From the NCBI GenBank assembly GCA_021736645.1, contig JAIPFM010000010.1, positions 1 to 41,031 on the forward strand: a stretch of DNA of 41,031 nucleotides, in the 5' to 3' direction. Under the pieces are notes generated by a model, which saw only the letters and a program-made list of their open reading frames with translations, had not been told where the DNA came from and did no database searches. Positions 33,370-41,031 of the stretch are shown here, in pieces; within the stretch, counting starts at the first letter, position 1; every line of letters starts with the position of its first letter. The position numbers and the translations under genes were made by a program. Source of the DNA: Phycisphaerae bacterium. Its GTDB lineage: Bacteria > Planctomycetota > Phycisphaerae > Sedimentisphaerales > Anaerobacaceae.

Positions 33370-34620
33370 CTAATACAGTTGTTCCAGCTTCGATTTTGGG
33401 AAATAATAGTGCAGAACTTCCTGGTACGACCGACCCTGGCGTGCGAGCCACTGGGCCCCGCACTGGCACAGGCCCACACCGTGTCCCCACCCTCGCCCTG
33501 CCACAAAGGCCCATTGATCCTCCCAGTCCTCCAGGCGACACATCGTGCTCTTGATGATGCGTCCGCTGGGATCGATGCTGAGTCGAAAATCTTCGGCGCG
33601 CAGGGTGTCACTCTGGCCATTTTGACCGATGAGTCTGACGCGCGTCAGCCTGGCATACTCGCCGTTTTCTGACGGGCCCTCAGGCTCAATGTGCACAATC
33701 GGGGCGATCCGCTCGAGCGAGCTGTAGCGTTTGACCAGACGGTCACTGATCTCTGTCTTATCAAAGACGGCCATGGGCCAGAAGAACTGGCCGAGCTTGG
33801 CCACATGCTGACAATAGGGACATGGCACACCCTGCAGAGACATGTAGGAATCGCCGAATACATTTTTACTATTTTCCGTATGTCCCCCACAGACAGAGCT
33901 GTAATACGCAGGAAACGTCACTTCCTCACCGTCCATGTCCTGCGTTTTGATGATCCGGCCATAGGTCCCCAGCACGGCCTCCCACACCTGGGCAGACTCG
34001 GCATCCATACCGCGGTACATCTGGTGGGCCTGCGTTTTGGACACATCCCAATGTCGGTTCTGCCCGAACCGCTGCTTGATGTACAAACAATAGGTCCTGG
34101 CCACCACCGCCTGTGTCTTCAGGGCCTCCGGCTCCCAGTAGGTCGGCATCTCTGACCCGACCACACCGGCCAAATAGGCCTCCAGGGGCACTTCATTGAT
34201 CAGGTCAAAGGTGTCATTGCCTTGATTGACCACCACGCGCAGTCTTCCGCGATACGGTTCATCGTCCACTCGAAAGACATAGGGCTTGTCCGGGCAGATG
34301 TCAATTTCATTGGCATCAAAGGCCTGCCCCCCCAGAGTCACGCCCTGTCCGGCAATGGCCAGGGCCAGCCCGACCTTTGGCACTGACACGGTCACTGGCT
34401 TGGCTTGACCGGATGTGACTTTGACTGTCTGGGATGTTTTTACCCAGCACTGGGTCATACGCCGGTGCAGACGCACCCTGATCCAGTACTGATCATCCAC
34501 ATTCATCTGAGGGGTTTCACGGGTCACCTCCCTGCGTTTACAGCCGGGCAGAACCCCACTCGTGATCAGGAAGGTGACCAGTATCAGTCCATGACCCCAT
34601 TTCAAGATCCTCTGCACCAT
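33370..34620 (-). CDS. SpoIID/LytB-domain lipoprotein
   Basis: A 416-residue exported protein. The N-terminus (MVQRILKWGHGLILVTFLI, then VLPGCKRR) is a lipoprotein signal with Cys27 as lipidated residue. The SpoIID domain covers about 120-410: VPLEAYLAGVVGSEMP, ALKTQAVVARTYCLY, YYSSVCGGHTENS, and the C-terminal GRGWGHGVGLCQCGAQWLA. SpoIID proteins cleave glycan strands of denuded peptidoglycan; outside spore formers they often act in cell-wall remodelling at division. The start at 34620 is preferred over 34662 because it places the lipobox correctly. Confidence 0.88.
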   Translation of the reverse strand: MVQRILKWGHGLILVTFLITSGVLPGCKRREVTRETPQMNVDDQYWIRVRLHRRMTQCWVKTSQTVKVTSGQAKPVTVSVPKVGLALAIAGQGVTLGGQAFDANEIDICPDKPYVFRVDDEPYRGRLRVVVNQGNDTFDLINEVPLEAYLAGVVGSEMPTYWEPEALKTQAVVARTYCLYIKQRFGQNRHWDVSKTQAHQMYRGMDAESAQVWEAVLGTYGRIIKTQDMDGEEVTFPAYYSSVCGGHTENSKNVFGDSYMSLQGVPCPYCQHVAKLGQFFWPMAVFDKTEISDRLVKRYSSLERIAPIVHIEPEGPSENGEYARLTRVRLIGQNGQSDTLRAEDFRLSIDPSGRIIKSTMCRLEDWEDQWAFVAGRGWGHGVGLCQCGAQWLARQGRSYQEVLHYYFPKSKLEQLY

Positions 34621-34688
34621 GGGCGCACGAAGGTCTGTGCAATGATCAAAAGTCATGGCCATGAGTGTATTTTCGAAGAAAGTGATTG

Positions 34689-34844
34689 AGAGCCCCTAAT
34701 AAAATGATCGTCGCACCGAGAACCAGCGTTTTTGACTCTGGCAAGGAAGGCGAAGCAGCCCATCCAACGATGGTCGATGCAGCCTGACACCGTCCAGAAG
34801 CAAAATAAGCGATTCGAATGCAGACTCATTTTGTTAGGTGCTCT
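34689..34844. mobile_element. MITE-like element with 19-bp terminal inverted repeats
   Basis: AGAGCCCCTAATAAAATGA at 34689-34707 and the reverse complement of AGAGCACCTAACAAAATGA at 34826-34844 match at 17 of 19 positions. The interior has no reading frame and a second palindrome near 34755-34790 (GCAGCCCATC opposite GATGCAGCC). No transposase is present. The right end coincides with the stop codon of the neighbouring gene. Confidence 0.65.
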
Positions 34845-36151
34845 TAGTCCAGGTTGCGTAATGACAAGCCAATATTGCCCAGGGCCTTGTTGATCTCGGT
34901 CAGGCTGGTCACGCCAAAGTTCTTGCAGCCCAGCAGTTCGGCCTCGGTCGTACGGGTCATGTCACCAATCGTACGTATATTGAGCTTTTGGATGCACTTG
35001 CGTGCACGAACGGACAACTGCAGATCATCCACAGGTTTGCTGAGAAGTCCCTGATCCTCTTCATGTGTAGGCTCAGGCACTGCCTTTTTGGCAAAGTGCT
35101 TGTCATCCAGGGCCATGCCCAGGCCCAGGCCCTTGGTATCCAGGATGGCCTTGATTTCCCGAAGTGAGGTCTCGCCGAAATTCTTGTACGACAACAATTC
35201 CGCTTCGGATATATTGAGCAAATCGCCGAGGGTCAGGATACTCATTTTCTTGAGGCAGTTCCTGCTGCGTACAGACAGTTCAAAGTCTGAAATCGGGGTT
35301 TCCAGGATCTGATTCTTGCGGGAAAGCTTCTTTTCTCTTTCCTCGTCAAAGTACATGGTCTTGGAGCTGTTAATGTCCTTGCGGAACAGCAATGCCCTGG
35401 GATGACTTGGGAATGCGGACAAAACCGCCTCTATACAGGTGGAGGCCTTGTCGTAGTCACCGTGATCTTCATACAGGATGGACAGGTTGAGCCACACATT
35501 CACGGAACTCCTGCCGCTGGCGATGATCTGTTTGTAGTACCCAATGGCTTCGTCGTCATTGCCCACCAGATCGGCACGCAGCGCCAGCATAAACAAGGCG
35601 TCTGCATGGTCGGGCGCCAGGGTCAGAGCCTTTCTGAGATGCTTGACTGCATCGGCATGCAGACCCTGCGCTTCCTTGATCTGAGCCTGCTGATAGTGAT
35701 ACTCAGCGCTCACGCCATTGTAATTCGAGCATGCGTCCAAGGCCTGCTGTGCACCGTCCAGATCCTTGGCCTTGATCAGGGTGGCCACCTTTTCCATGGC
35801 CACGACCAGAGCATCGGCCTTGAAAGACAGACTCTTCTGAAGGCTGGCCAGCGCCTCTTCGTAATGTCCACAGGCCCTCTGGGCAAAGCCCAGGATCATG
35901 TATTTTTCCTGGCAATCCTTGGCACCCTGCAGTTTCTCAACGGCCTCAGCAACACGCCCTATGATATAGAGCCCGATGCCAACCTTCAACAGATCATCAG
36001 GGGATGATTTATCCAGATGGGCCAGGACATCATCTGTGAACTTGTGTAGATCAACAGCATTGGAATGGGCAGACCGGGTCACCCGCTTAATCAGTTCCAA
36101 AGACGGCTGTGCTGAAAAAAAATCTTTACCGAGTTCCGACATTGGCTCCAT
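34844..36151 (-). CDS. TPR protein with two RNA polymerase alpha C-terminal domains
   Basis: A 435-residue protein. Residues about 45-265 are tetratricopeptide repeats (AVEKLQGAKDCQEKYMILG, HYEEALASLQKSLS, DAVKHLRKALTLAPDHADAL, YDKASTCIEAVLSAFPSH). Two helix-hairpin-helix domains of the RNA polymerase alpha-CTD type follow: LSVRSRNCLKKMSI..LLSYKNFGETSLREI and LSVRARKCIQKLNI..LLGCKNFGVTSLTEI. This architecture is typical of planctomycetes; it may bind DNA or activators. ATG at 36151 has GAGGAG nine bases upstream; a TTG at 36157 is less likely. It has its own promoter. Confidence 0.85.
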   Translation of the reverse strand: MEPMSELGKDFFSAQPSLELIKRVTRSAHSNAVDLHKFTDDVLAHLDKSSPDDLLKVGIGLYIIGRVAEAVEKLQGAKDCQEKYMILGFAQRACGHYEEALASLQKSLSFKADALVVAMEKVATLIKAKDLDGAQQALDACSNYNGVSAEYHYQQAQIKEAQGLHADAVKHLRKALTLAPDHADALFMLALRADLVGNDDEAIGYYKQIIASGRSSVNVWLNLSILYEDHGDYDKASTCIEAVLSAFPSHPRALLFRKDINSSKTMYFDEEREKKLSRKNQILETPISDFELSVRSRNCLKKMSILTLGDLLNISEAELLSYKNFGETSLREIKAILDTKGLGLGMALDDKHFAKKAVPEPTHEEDQGLLSKPVDDLQLSVRARKCIQKLNIRTIGDMTRTTEAELLGCKNFGVTSLTEINKALGNIGLSLRNLD

Positions 36152-36230
36152 GGACAAATGCTCCTCTAATTTCTATGCATACAAAAAGACATAAATAAAG
36201 CGCGTGCTTGGGACGTGCTCAAAGCCACTC

Positions 36231-36258
36231 ATTATAATCAACAAAAGTCGTTTTGCAA
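36231..36258 (-). promoter_or_regulatory. Sigma70-type promoter of the TPR-alphaCTD gene
   Basis: On the minus strand TTGCAA (36258-36253), a 16-base spacer and TATAAT (36236-36231). Expected start near 36224, leaving a leader of about 75 bases. Confidence 0.55.
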
Positions 36259-36360
36259 TAGCATTTTAAGAGCGCCAGGGCCATTTGAAGCGAACCGGGT
36301 TCCCCAAACCGCCCCGAACATCCTATCTTGCCACAAATTTTATGCCTGTCGCAGAGCTGC

Positions 36361-36600
36361 TTAGTCTACTGCAATCAGTTCCTTAACCTCAGGCACTCTT
36401 TCCTGGAGCACCCTCTGCACTCCCATTTTCAGGGTCATGGCAGCACCTGGACAACCTGAACAGGCGCCCTGAAGCTTAACCTTGACAATGCTGTCATCTT
36501 CACATGCCACCAGCTTAATGTCGCCACCATGCCCCTGCAAAGAAGGCCGAATTTCATCAATCGCGGCCTCAACACGTTCCTGAAACGTCTGATCACTCAT
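36361..36600 (-). CDS. NifU C-terminal-domain Fe-S scaffold protein
   Basis: A 79-residue stand-alone NifU C-terminal domain (Nfu type), which carries or assembles an Fe-S cluster through the CxxC pair Cys47 and Cys50 (GACSGCPGAAMTL). Typical segments are RPSLQGHGGDIKLV and VKVKLQGAC. ATG at 36600 has GGAG six bases upstream; a TTG at 36612 would add four residues. The protein could serve the many Fe-S proteins, including HypD and the GMC enzyme. It has its own promoter. Confidence 0.92.
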   Translation of the reverse strand: MSDQTFQERVEAAIDEIRPSLQGHGGDIKLVACEDDSIVKVKLQGACSGCPGAAMTLKMGVQRVLQERVPEVKELIAVD

Positions 36601-36655
36601 ATGGGTCTCCAATTGTCATAGGCTATTCGTCACGTAAAATTCTTAAGAGTGGCCC

Positions 36656-36684
36656 ATTATACAGGCAACCAACCTGAGTGCCAG
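36656..36684 (-). promoter_or_regulatory. Probable promoter of the NifU-like gene
   Basis: On the minus strand CTGGCA (36684-36679), a 17-base spacer and TATAAT (36661-36656); the leader would be about 50 bases. Confidence 0.45.
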
Positions 36685-36815
36685 TCAAAATCCGGCATGG
36701 CTCCTGGTGACTGGGCTGACAGTTCTTCGCTGCTGGCTGAAAAACGGGATTATTCGATCGACCACAAACTGTAATCCCTGAGCCGCGCTCTATTTTGAAA
36801 ACCAAAAATCCGCAT

Positions 36816-36844
36816 TTTACAATCTCTGGCGATGTTCGTATAAT
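36816..36844 (+). promoter_or_regulatory. Strong sigma70-type promoter of the hisC operon
   Basis: TTTACA (36816-36821), a 17-base spacer and a perfect TATAAT (36839-36844). Transcription should begin near 36851, giving a leader of about 20 bases with GGAG before the ATG at 36872. There is no room for a His-codon attenuator leader. Confidence 0.75.
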
Positions 36845-36871
36845 CTCGGTTCGTCAATGAATGGAGATTGT

Positions 36872-37918
36872 ATGACCTATTTTCGTGACAATATTAATGA
36901 GATGACCGGATACACACCGGGATTTCAGCCCAAAGCGGCGGATGTGGTAAAGCTGAATACGAATGAAAATCCCTATGCGCCCTCACCCAGAGTGCTGGAG
37001 GCCCTCAAGAATCTGGCCCCGGAAACGCTGAGACGCTACCCTGATCCAGTGGGCCAGGCCTTTCGAGAGGCAGCCGCCACATTGCATGGTCTCTCGCCTG
37101 ACTCCATCCTTTGCTGCAATGGCGGCGACGACCTGCTGACCCTGGCATTCCGGGCATTCTGCGATGAGACCCGCCCTGTGGCCTATCCAGTACCCACCTA
37201 TACACTCTATGCGGTCCTGGCCAGAATCCAGAACTGTGCTGCCGCAGAAGTGCCCTTTGGCGACCATTTTTCGCTACCGGACAAGCTGGCTCACGTGGGT
37301 GCCCCGCTGACCATTGTGTGCAACCCCAATGCACCAACCGGCACCTTGATCCGCCCCAACGTGCTAGCCGATCTTGCCGGGCAGATCAAGGGCGTGCTCC
37401 TGATTGATGAGGCGTACGGTGACTTTGCAGAGACCAATTGCCTGGACCTGGTGCGAACTCTGGACAATGTGATACTCCTTCGGTCCATGAGTAAGGGCTA
37501 TTCCCTGGCAGGCATCCGATTCGGTTATGCCATGGCTCACCCGGACCTGATTGCCGGGCTGATGAAGGTCAAGGATTCCTACAACGTCGATGCCATGACC
37601 CTGGCAGCAGCCACTGCGGCCATTCAGGACCAGGCCCATTTTCAGGCCAATGTCAAAAAGACCAAGGCCGCACGAGCGATCCTGACACAGGACCTTCGCA
37701 ATCTCGGCCTGGACGTGCTCGACAGCCAGACCAACTTCGTCCTGGCCCGGAGCCCGGACTTTCCTGCTGCGGACCTGCACGGACAGCTGGCTGCTCAGCA
37801 TATCTTTGTCAGATACTTCAAGCTGCCTGGGTTGGCGGACAAGCTCCGCATCACGGTGGGCACCCCTGACCAAAACACCCGACTCATCCAGGCCATGAAG
37901 GAGATTTTGGCCCAATAA
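36872..37918 (+). CDS. hisC: Histidinol-phosphate aminotransferase
   Basis: A PLP enzyme that transaminates imidazole-acetol phosphate in histidine synthesis. 348 residues. Motifs: LNTNENPYAPSPRV (28-41), CNPNAPTG near 150, LLIDEAYGDF (177-186) and the PLP Lys208 in SMSKGYSLAGIRFG. ATG at 36872 is chosen because GGAG precedes it by five bases; an ATG at 36857 adds five residues and falls too near the transcription start. It is followed by hisB after 11 bases. Confidence 0.94.
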   Translation: MTYFRDNINEMTGYTPGFQPKAADVVKLNTNENPYAPSPRVLEALKNLAPETLRRYPDPVGQAFREAAATLHGLSPDSILCCNGGDDLLTLAFRAFCDETRPVAYPVPTYTLYAVLARIQNCAAAEVPFGDHFSLPDKLAHVGAPLTIVCNPNAPTGTLIRPNVLADLAGQIKGVLLIDEAYGDFAETNCLDLVRTLDNVILLRSMSKGYSLAGIRFGYAMAHPDLIAGLMKVKDSYNVDAMTLAAATAAIQDQAHFQANVKKTKAARAILTQDLRNLGLDVLDSQTNFVLARSPDFPAADLHGQLAAQHIFVRYFKLPGLADKLRITVGTPDQNTRLIQAMKEILAQ

Positions 37919-37929
37919 AGGATCCTGTT

Positions 37930-38514
37930 ATGACACAGAGAATTGCCACCATTGAAAGACAGACCTCAGAAACCCAGATCACCTGCACACTCAATCTGGA
38001 TGGAACCGGAACCTACGACATTGACACGGGCGTGGGCTTTCTGGATCACATGCTGACCCACGTGAGCAAGCACGGCACCCTGGACCTGACGATCAGGGCC
38101 AAGGGCGATCTGCACATTGACGCCCACCACACCGTGGAAGACGTGGGTCTGGTCCTGGGCGAATGTCTGCTCAAGGCCCTGGGGGACAAACGGGGCATTG
38201 CCCGCTATGGTACAGGTGCTGTGCCAATGGAGGATGCCCTGGCCAATGTCACGGTGGACCTGTCCGGGCGGCCCCACTGCGTGTACCATGCAGAGTATCG
38301 AACAGAACGCATTGGTGACTTTGACGTGGAATGCCTGGAAGAGTTGCTGCGAAGCATTGCCAACACAGGCAAATTAAATCTGCATGTGAACGTGCCCTAC
38401 GGCACCAACAGTCACCACATTGCAGAAGCGATTTTCAAGGCCCTGGGGCAGGCCCTGGCTCAGGCCGTCAAGATTGTGCGGGACGATATTCCCAGCACCA
38501 AGGGGACCCTGTGA
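37930..38514 (+). CDS. hisB: Imidazoleglycerol-phosphate dehydratase
   Basis: A stand-alone HisB dehydratase (194 residues, no phosphatase domain). It has the paired metal motifs of the family, DAHHTVEDVG (about 64-73) and NSHHIAEAIFKA (about 160-171), and GVGFLDHMLTH near residue 38. A manganese/diazafulvene mechanism is known for this enzyme. Its stop overlaps the ispF start (GTGA), so the two are translationally coupled. Since no histidinol phosphatase is fused, that step needs a separate enzyme. Confidence 0.96.
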   Translation: MTQRIATIERQTSETQITCTLNLDGTGTYDIDTGVGFLDHMLTHVSKHGTLDLTIRAKGDLHIDAHHTVEDVGLVLGECLLKALGDKRGIARYGTGAVPMEDALANVTVDLSGRPHCVYHAEYRTERIGDFDVECLEELLRSIANTGKLNLHVNVPYGTNSHHIAEAIFKALGQALAQAVKIVRDDIPSTKGTL

Positions 38515-39026
38515 TCGAGGAACCACCCAAACCGGATTATCGTGTGGGCCTGGGCACAGACATTCATGCGCTCGCACCGGACCGCCCGTTGATGCTGGGC
38601 GGTATCCACATCCCCTTCCCTGCCGGGCTTCGGGGACACAGCGACGGCGATGTGGTGCTGCACGCGGTCATCGATGCCCTGCTCGGCGCAGCCGGCCTGG
38701 GAGATATTGGCACGCTGTTTCCGGACAAGGACCCGGTGTACAAGAATGCGGACAGCAAGGGCCTGCTGTTGGATGTGAAGGAACGCCTGGAAAAGAAACG
38801 ATGGGACATCGTCAATGTCGACGTCACCATCCACCTTGAACAGCCCCGCCTGGAGCCCTTCAAGGGCCAGATCAAACGGGCCATTGCAGGCCTGCTCAGC
38901 ATGGACTTTGCCAGCGTCAATGTCAAGGCCAAGACCAACGAAGGCCTGGACGCCGTGGGCCGCGGTGAGGCCATTTCGGCCACGGCCGTTGCCCTGCTCA
39001 GGATCAAGCACAAAAGAGGCCTGTAA
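38511..39026 (+). CDS. ispF: 2-C-methyl-D-erythritol 2,4-cyclodiphosphate synthase
   Basis: The MEP-pathway enzyme that makes the cyclic diphosphate intermediate for isoprenoids; 171 residues from a GTG start. Motifs: VGLGTDIHAL with the zinc ligands Asp and His, HSDGDVVLHAVIDALLGAAGLGDIG as the central signature, and KTNEGLDAVGRGEAI at the C-terminus. The GTG shares bases with the hisB TGA and has AAGGGGA upstream. A longer in-frame extension runs back through hisB and is rejected. Membership in a his operon is unusual. Confidence 0.95.
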   Translation: MIEEPPKPDYRVGLGTDIHALAPDRPLMLGGIHIPFPAGLRGHSDGDVVLHAVIDALLGAAGLGDIGTLFPDKDPVYKNADSKGLLLDVKERLEKKRWDIVNVDVTIHLEQPRLEPFKGQIKRAIAGLLSMDFASVNVKAKTNEGLDAVGRGEAISATAVALLRIKHKRGL

Positions 39027-39031
39027 GGCAG

Positions 39032-39121
39032 TTTTCAGTGTTAAGTGTTAAGTACAAAAAAAGCATGGGCAAAGCCCATTCAATGATTAAGAACTAAAAA
39101 CCAAGAACTAAGAACTAAACA
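39032..39121. repeat. Composite heptamer repeat with central palindrome
   Basis: Left arm TTTTCAG, TGTTAAG, TGTTAAG (39032-39052); core palindrome ATGGGC-AAA-GCCCAT (39065-39079) after seven A; right arm TTAAGAA, CTAAAAA, CCAAGAA, CTAAGAA (39087-39114), then CTAAAC. Core and right arm match the element at 7924-8037. It occupies the ispF-cysS gap. Confidence 0.8.
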
Positions 39122-39122
39122 A

Positions 39123-40598
39123 ATGCAACTATACAACAGCTTGAGTCGTCGTAAAGAAGAATTTATCCCTGTCAAAGAAGGTCAGGCCGGTGTGTATGTG
39201 TGCGGGCCAACCGTGTACGGCCATGCCCACCTGGGCCACGCCAAGAGTTATGTAAGCTTTGACGTACTCGTGCGTTACCTGCGGTATCTGGGATACGCCA
39301 CCACGTACGTGCAGAATATCACGGATGTGGGCCATCTCACAGACGACGGGGACGAAGGCGACGACAAACTTGCCGTGGCCGCACAAAAAGAAAAGAAACA
39401 CCCCATGGCCCTGGCCGAGTATTACACGCGCAGCTTTTTCGAAGACATGGACCAACTCAACTGCGTGCGCCCGGACATCAGCCCGCGTGCCACAGGCCAT
39501 ATCACGGAACAGATCGAACTGATCCAGACCTTAATCGACAAGGGCGTGGCCTACGAAGCCAATGGCTCCGTGTACTTTGAAGTGGCCAAGTTCGAGGGAT
39601 ATGGCAAGCTGTCCGGACGCAACACAGACGAGATGATCAGCGGCACGCGTGTGGAGGTGTCACCTGACAAAAAGAGCCCCACGGACTTTGCCCTGTGGAA
39701 AAAGGCCGAGGCCAACCACATCATGCAGTGGCCCAGTCCCTGGGGCCGAGGCTTTCCCGGCTGGCACCTGGAGTGCTCTGTCATGAGCATGAAGTATCTC
39801 GGTGTGACCATTGACATCCACGGCGGCGGCCTGGAAAACAAGTTCCCGCACCACGAGTGCGAAATCGCCCAGTCGGAGGCAGCCAATGAGGCCCCGTTTG
39901 TCAAGTACTGGATGCACAACAACATGGTGACTGTTGACGGCACGAAAATGGGCAAGAGCCTCAACAACTTCATCACACTCAAGGAAGCATTCACCGGGCA
40001 TCACGAGCGCCTGACCCGAGCATACGATCCCCTGGCTGTCAGACAACTTATCCTGAACAGTCACTACCGCAGCCCCCTGGACTTTTCAGACGCAGCCCTG
40101 TACGCAGCCCTGAGTGGATACACACGAATCACAGAGGCCGTCCAGGCCGTACGAAAAGCACTCGCCGCAGCGACTGAAGGGGATCTCAACCCGGCCATCC
40201 AGGCACAGCTCACAGCGTTCAAGGCCCGCTTTGAAGAGGCCATGAACGACGACCTCAACACCTCCGTGGCTCTGTCTGTCCTCTTTGATCAGGTACGTCT
40301 GACCCACACACTGCTCTCTGAAGGCAAGGCCACACAGGCCACACTGCACGCGATTGATGATCAGTTTACACTGCTGGGTGGTGACGTGCTCGGGATTGTA
40401 AAATCAAGCTACAACCAGGCCGGTGCCGGCACAGACGACAGCCTCGTGGACAAACTCGTGACACTGCTCATAGACCAGCGTCAACATGCACGCAAGGCCA
40501 AAGACTTTGCGACCTCCGACCTGATTCGCGATAAATTGGCCGAAGCCGGTGTGGAACTCAAGGACACACCCAATGGCACGGACTGGAGTCTCAAGTGA
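39123..40598 (+). CDS. cysS: Cysteinyl-tRNA synthetase
   Basis: Class I aminoacyl-tRNA synthetase for cysteine, 491 residues. Signature: HAHLGH (34-39) as the HIGH motif and KMGKS near 276 as KMSKS. Zinc ligands: Cys27 in YVCGPT, Cys in WHLECS, and His/Cys in PHHECE. The ATG is preceded by a repeat and no Shine-Dalgarno sequence is seen, so the start depends on family length only. Its stop overlaps the GTG of ruvC. Confidence 0.96.
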   Translation: MQLYNSLSRRKEEFIPVKEGQAGVYVCGPTVYGHAHLGHAKSYVSFDVLVRYLRYLGYATTYVQNITDVGHLTDDGDEGDDKLAVAAQKEKKHPMALAEYYTRSFFEDMDQLNCVRPDISPRATGHITEQIELIQTLIDKGVAYEANGSVYFEVAKFEGYGKLSGRNTDEMISGTRVEVSPDKKSPTDFALWKKAEANHIMQWPSPWGRGFPGWHLECSVMSMKYLGVTIDIHGGGLENKFPHHECEIAQSEAANEAPFVKYWMHNNMVTVDGTKMGKSLNNFITLKEAFTGHHERLTRAYDPLAVRQLILNSHYRSPLDFSDAALYAALSGYTRITEAVQAVRKALAAATEGDLNPAIQAQLTAFKARFEEAMNDDLNTSVALSVLFDQVRLTHTLLSEGKATQATLHAIDDQFTLLGGDVLGIVKSSYNQAGAGTDDSLVDKLVTLLIDQRQHARKAKDFATSDLIRDKLAEAGVELKDTPNGTDWSLK

Positions 40599-41031
40599 GA
40601 ATCCTCGGCATTGATCCGGGATTGAATGTGTGCGGGTATGCGTGCCTGGACGCCAGACTGCTCAGGGAGCATCTCGTTGAAGCAGGCTTTGTACGCACGG
40701 ACCGGCACCTGACGCTGGAACAGAGACTGGATCATATCGCCAGGGATCTGGACGCGCTGCTGGGTCAACTGAAGCCGGATCTCGTGGCTGTGGAGCAGTT
40801 GTATGCCCACTATGCCCACCCCAGGACCGCGATCCTCATGGGCCACGCACGCGGTGTGATCCTGCAGCGATGCGCAGCCAGAGACCTGGAGGTCAGGAGC
40901 TTCAGTGCCACCAAAATAAAAAAGGCCACCACAGGCAATGGCCACGCCAGCAAGGAGCAGATGCAGCGCACCGTCCAGCACATCCTGGGTCTGGCCGAAC
41001 TGCCCGAGCCCAACGACGTCGCCGACGCCAT
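40595..41031 (+). CDS. ruvC: Holliday junction resolvase RuvC (3' end cut by window)
   Basis: A homodimeric endonuclease that resolves Holliday junctions after RuvAB migration. The visible 145 residues begin MRILGIDPGLNVCGYA with catalytic Asp7, then LVAVEQLYAH (Glu near 68) and ASKEQMQR; the final acidic pair lies in the last visible NDVADA. GTG start overlaps the cysS stop (GTGA) and has GGAG six bases upstream. The stop lies outside the window. Confidence 0.95.
   Translation, partial: MRILGIDPGLNVCGYACLDARLLREHLVEAGFVRTDRHLTLEQRLDHIARDLDALLGQLKPDLVAVEQLYAHYAHPRTAILMGHARGVILQRCAARDLEVRSFSATKIKKATTGNGHASKEQMQRTVQHILGLAELPEPNDVADA

Noticed and set aside
36845..36871. Histidine attenuator before hisC
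   Set aside because: The leader is only about 20 bases and holds no His-codon run or alternative hairpins.

Overview
The window reads as chromosome from an anaerobic, cytochrome-rich bacterium, most likely a planctomycete of the Phycisphaerae type. Three things point there: secreted proteins with a YVDDDA / DGS..HPFDSIQEAI beta-helix signature, a TPR protein with two RNA-polymerase-alpha C-terminal domains, and a plant-like AroD-AroE fusion. The assignment rests on recognised gene styles, not on a marker tree. No rRNA, tRNA, CRISPR array or transposase gene was seen.

Layout. 1-7.9 kb (minus): a NYN/PIN nuclease-like gene and aroDE lead into the NiFe-hydrogenase maturation set hypF-hypC-hypD-hypE-hypA-hypB; hypB runs off the left edge and no hydrogenase structural gene is visible. 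8.2-14.4 kb (minus): two tandem paralogous exported proteins (beta-helix plus formylglycine-generating-enzyme-like domain) and the signal peptide peptidase SppA. 14.5-16.1 kb (plus): an RmlD-like reductase that has lost its catalytic Tyr and Lys, two candidate hairpin RNAs and a SUI1/eIF1-like factor. 16.2-19.9 kb (minus): membrane or exported proteins of unknown role, including DUF4056 and DUF2752 members. 20.0-25.5 kb (plus): an inositol-phosphatase-like gene, then a probable periplasmic sugar-oxidation module made of a secreted TIM-barrel isomerase, a Tat-exported small dehydrogenase subunit, a GMC flavoprotein with a Cys cluster, and a nine-heme membrane-anchored cytochrome c.

25.7-32.2 kb looks like an accessory island. 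It has a HepT-MntA toxin-antitoxin pair and then a tight four-gene minus-strand operon: an unrecognised propeller-like protein, an enolase-superfamily enzyme, a GH3 acyl-amido synthetase and an ICMT-like membrane methyltransferase. By eye its GC is lower than the flanks, and inverted copies of one repeat lie at 26.5 and 32.2 kb. Together the four enzymes suggest an undescribed pathway that makes, racemises and methylates an N-acyl amino acid or related compound.

32.2-41 kb returns to housekeeping: tgt, a SpoIID/LytB lipoprotein, the TPR-alphaCTD protein and a NifU-like scaffold on minus; then hisC-hisB-ispF-cysS-ruvC on plus behind a clear sigma70-type promoter. A recurring theme is short arrays of 7-bp repeats of several different sequences in at least nine intergenic gaps, often touching the stop codon of the neighbouring gene. 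There is also a 156-bp MITE-like element at 34.7 kb.
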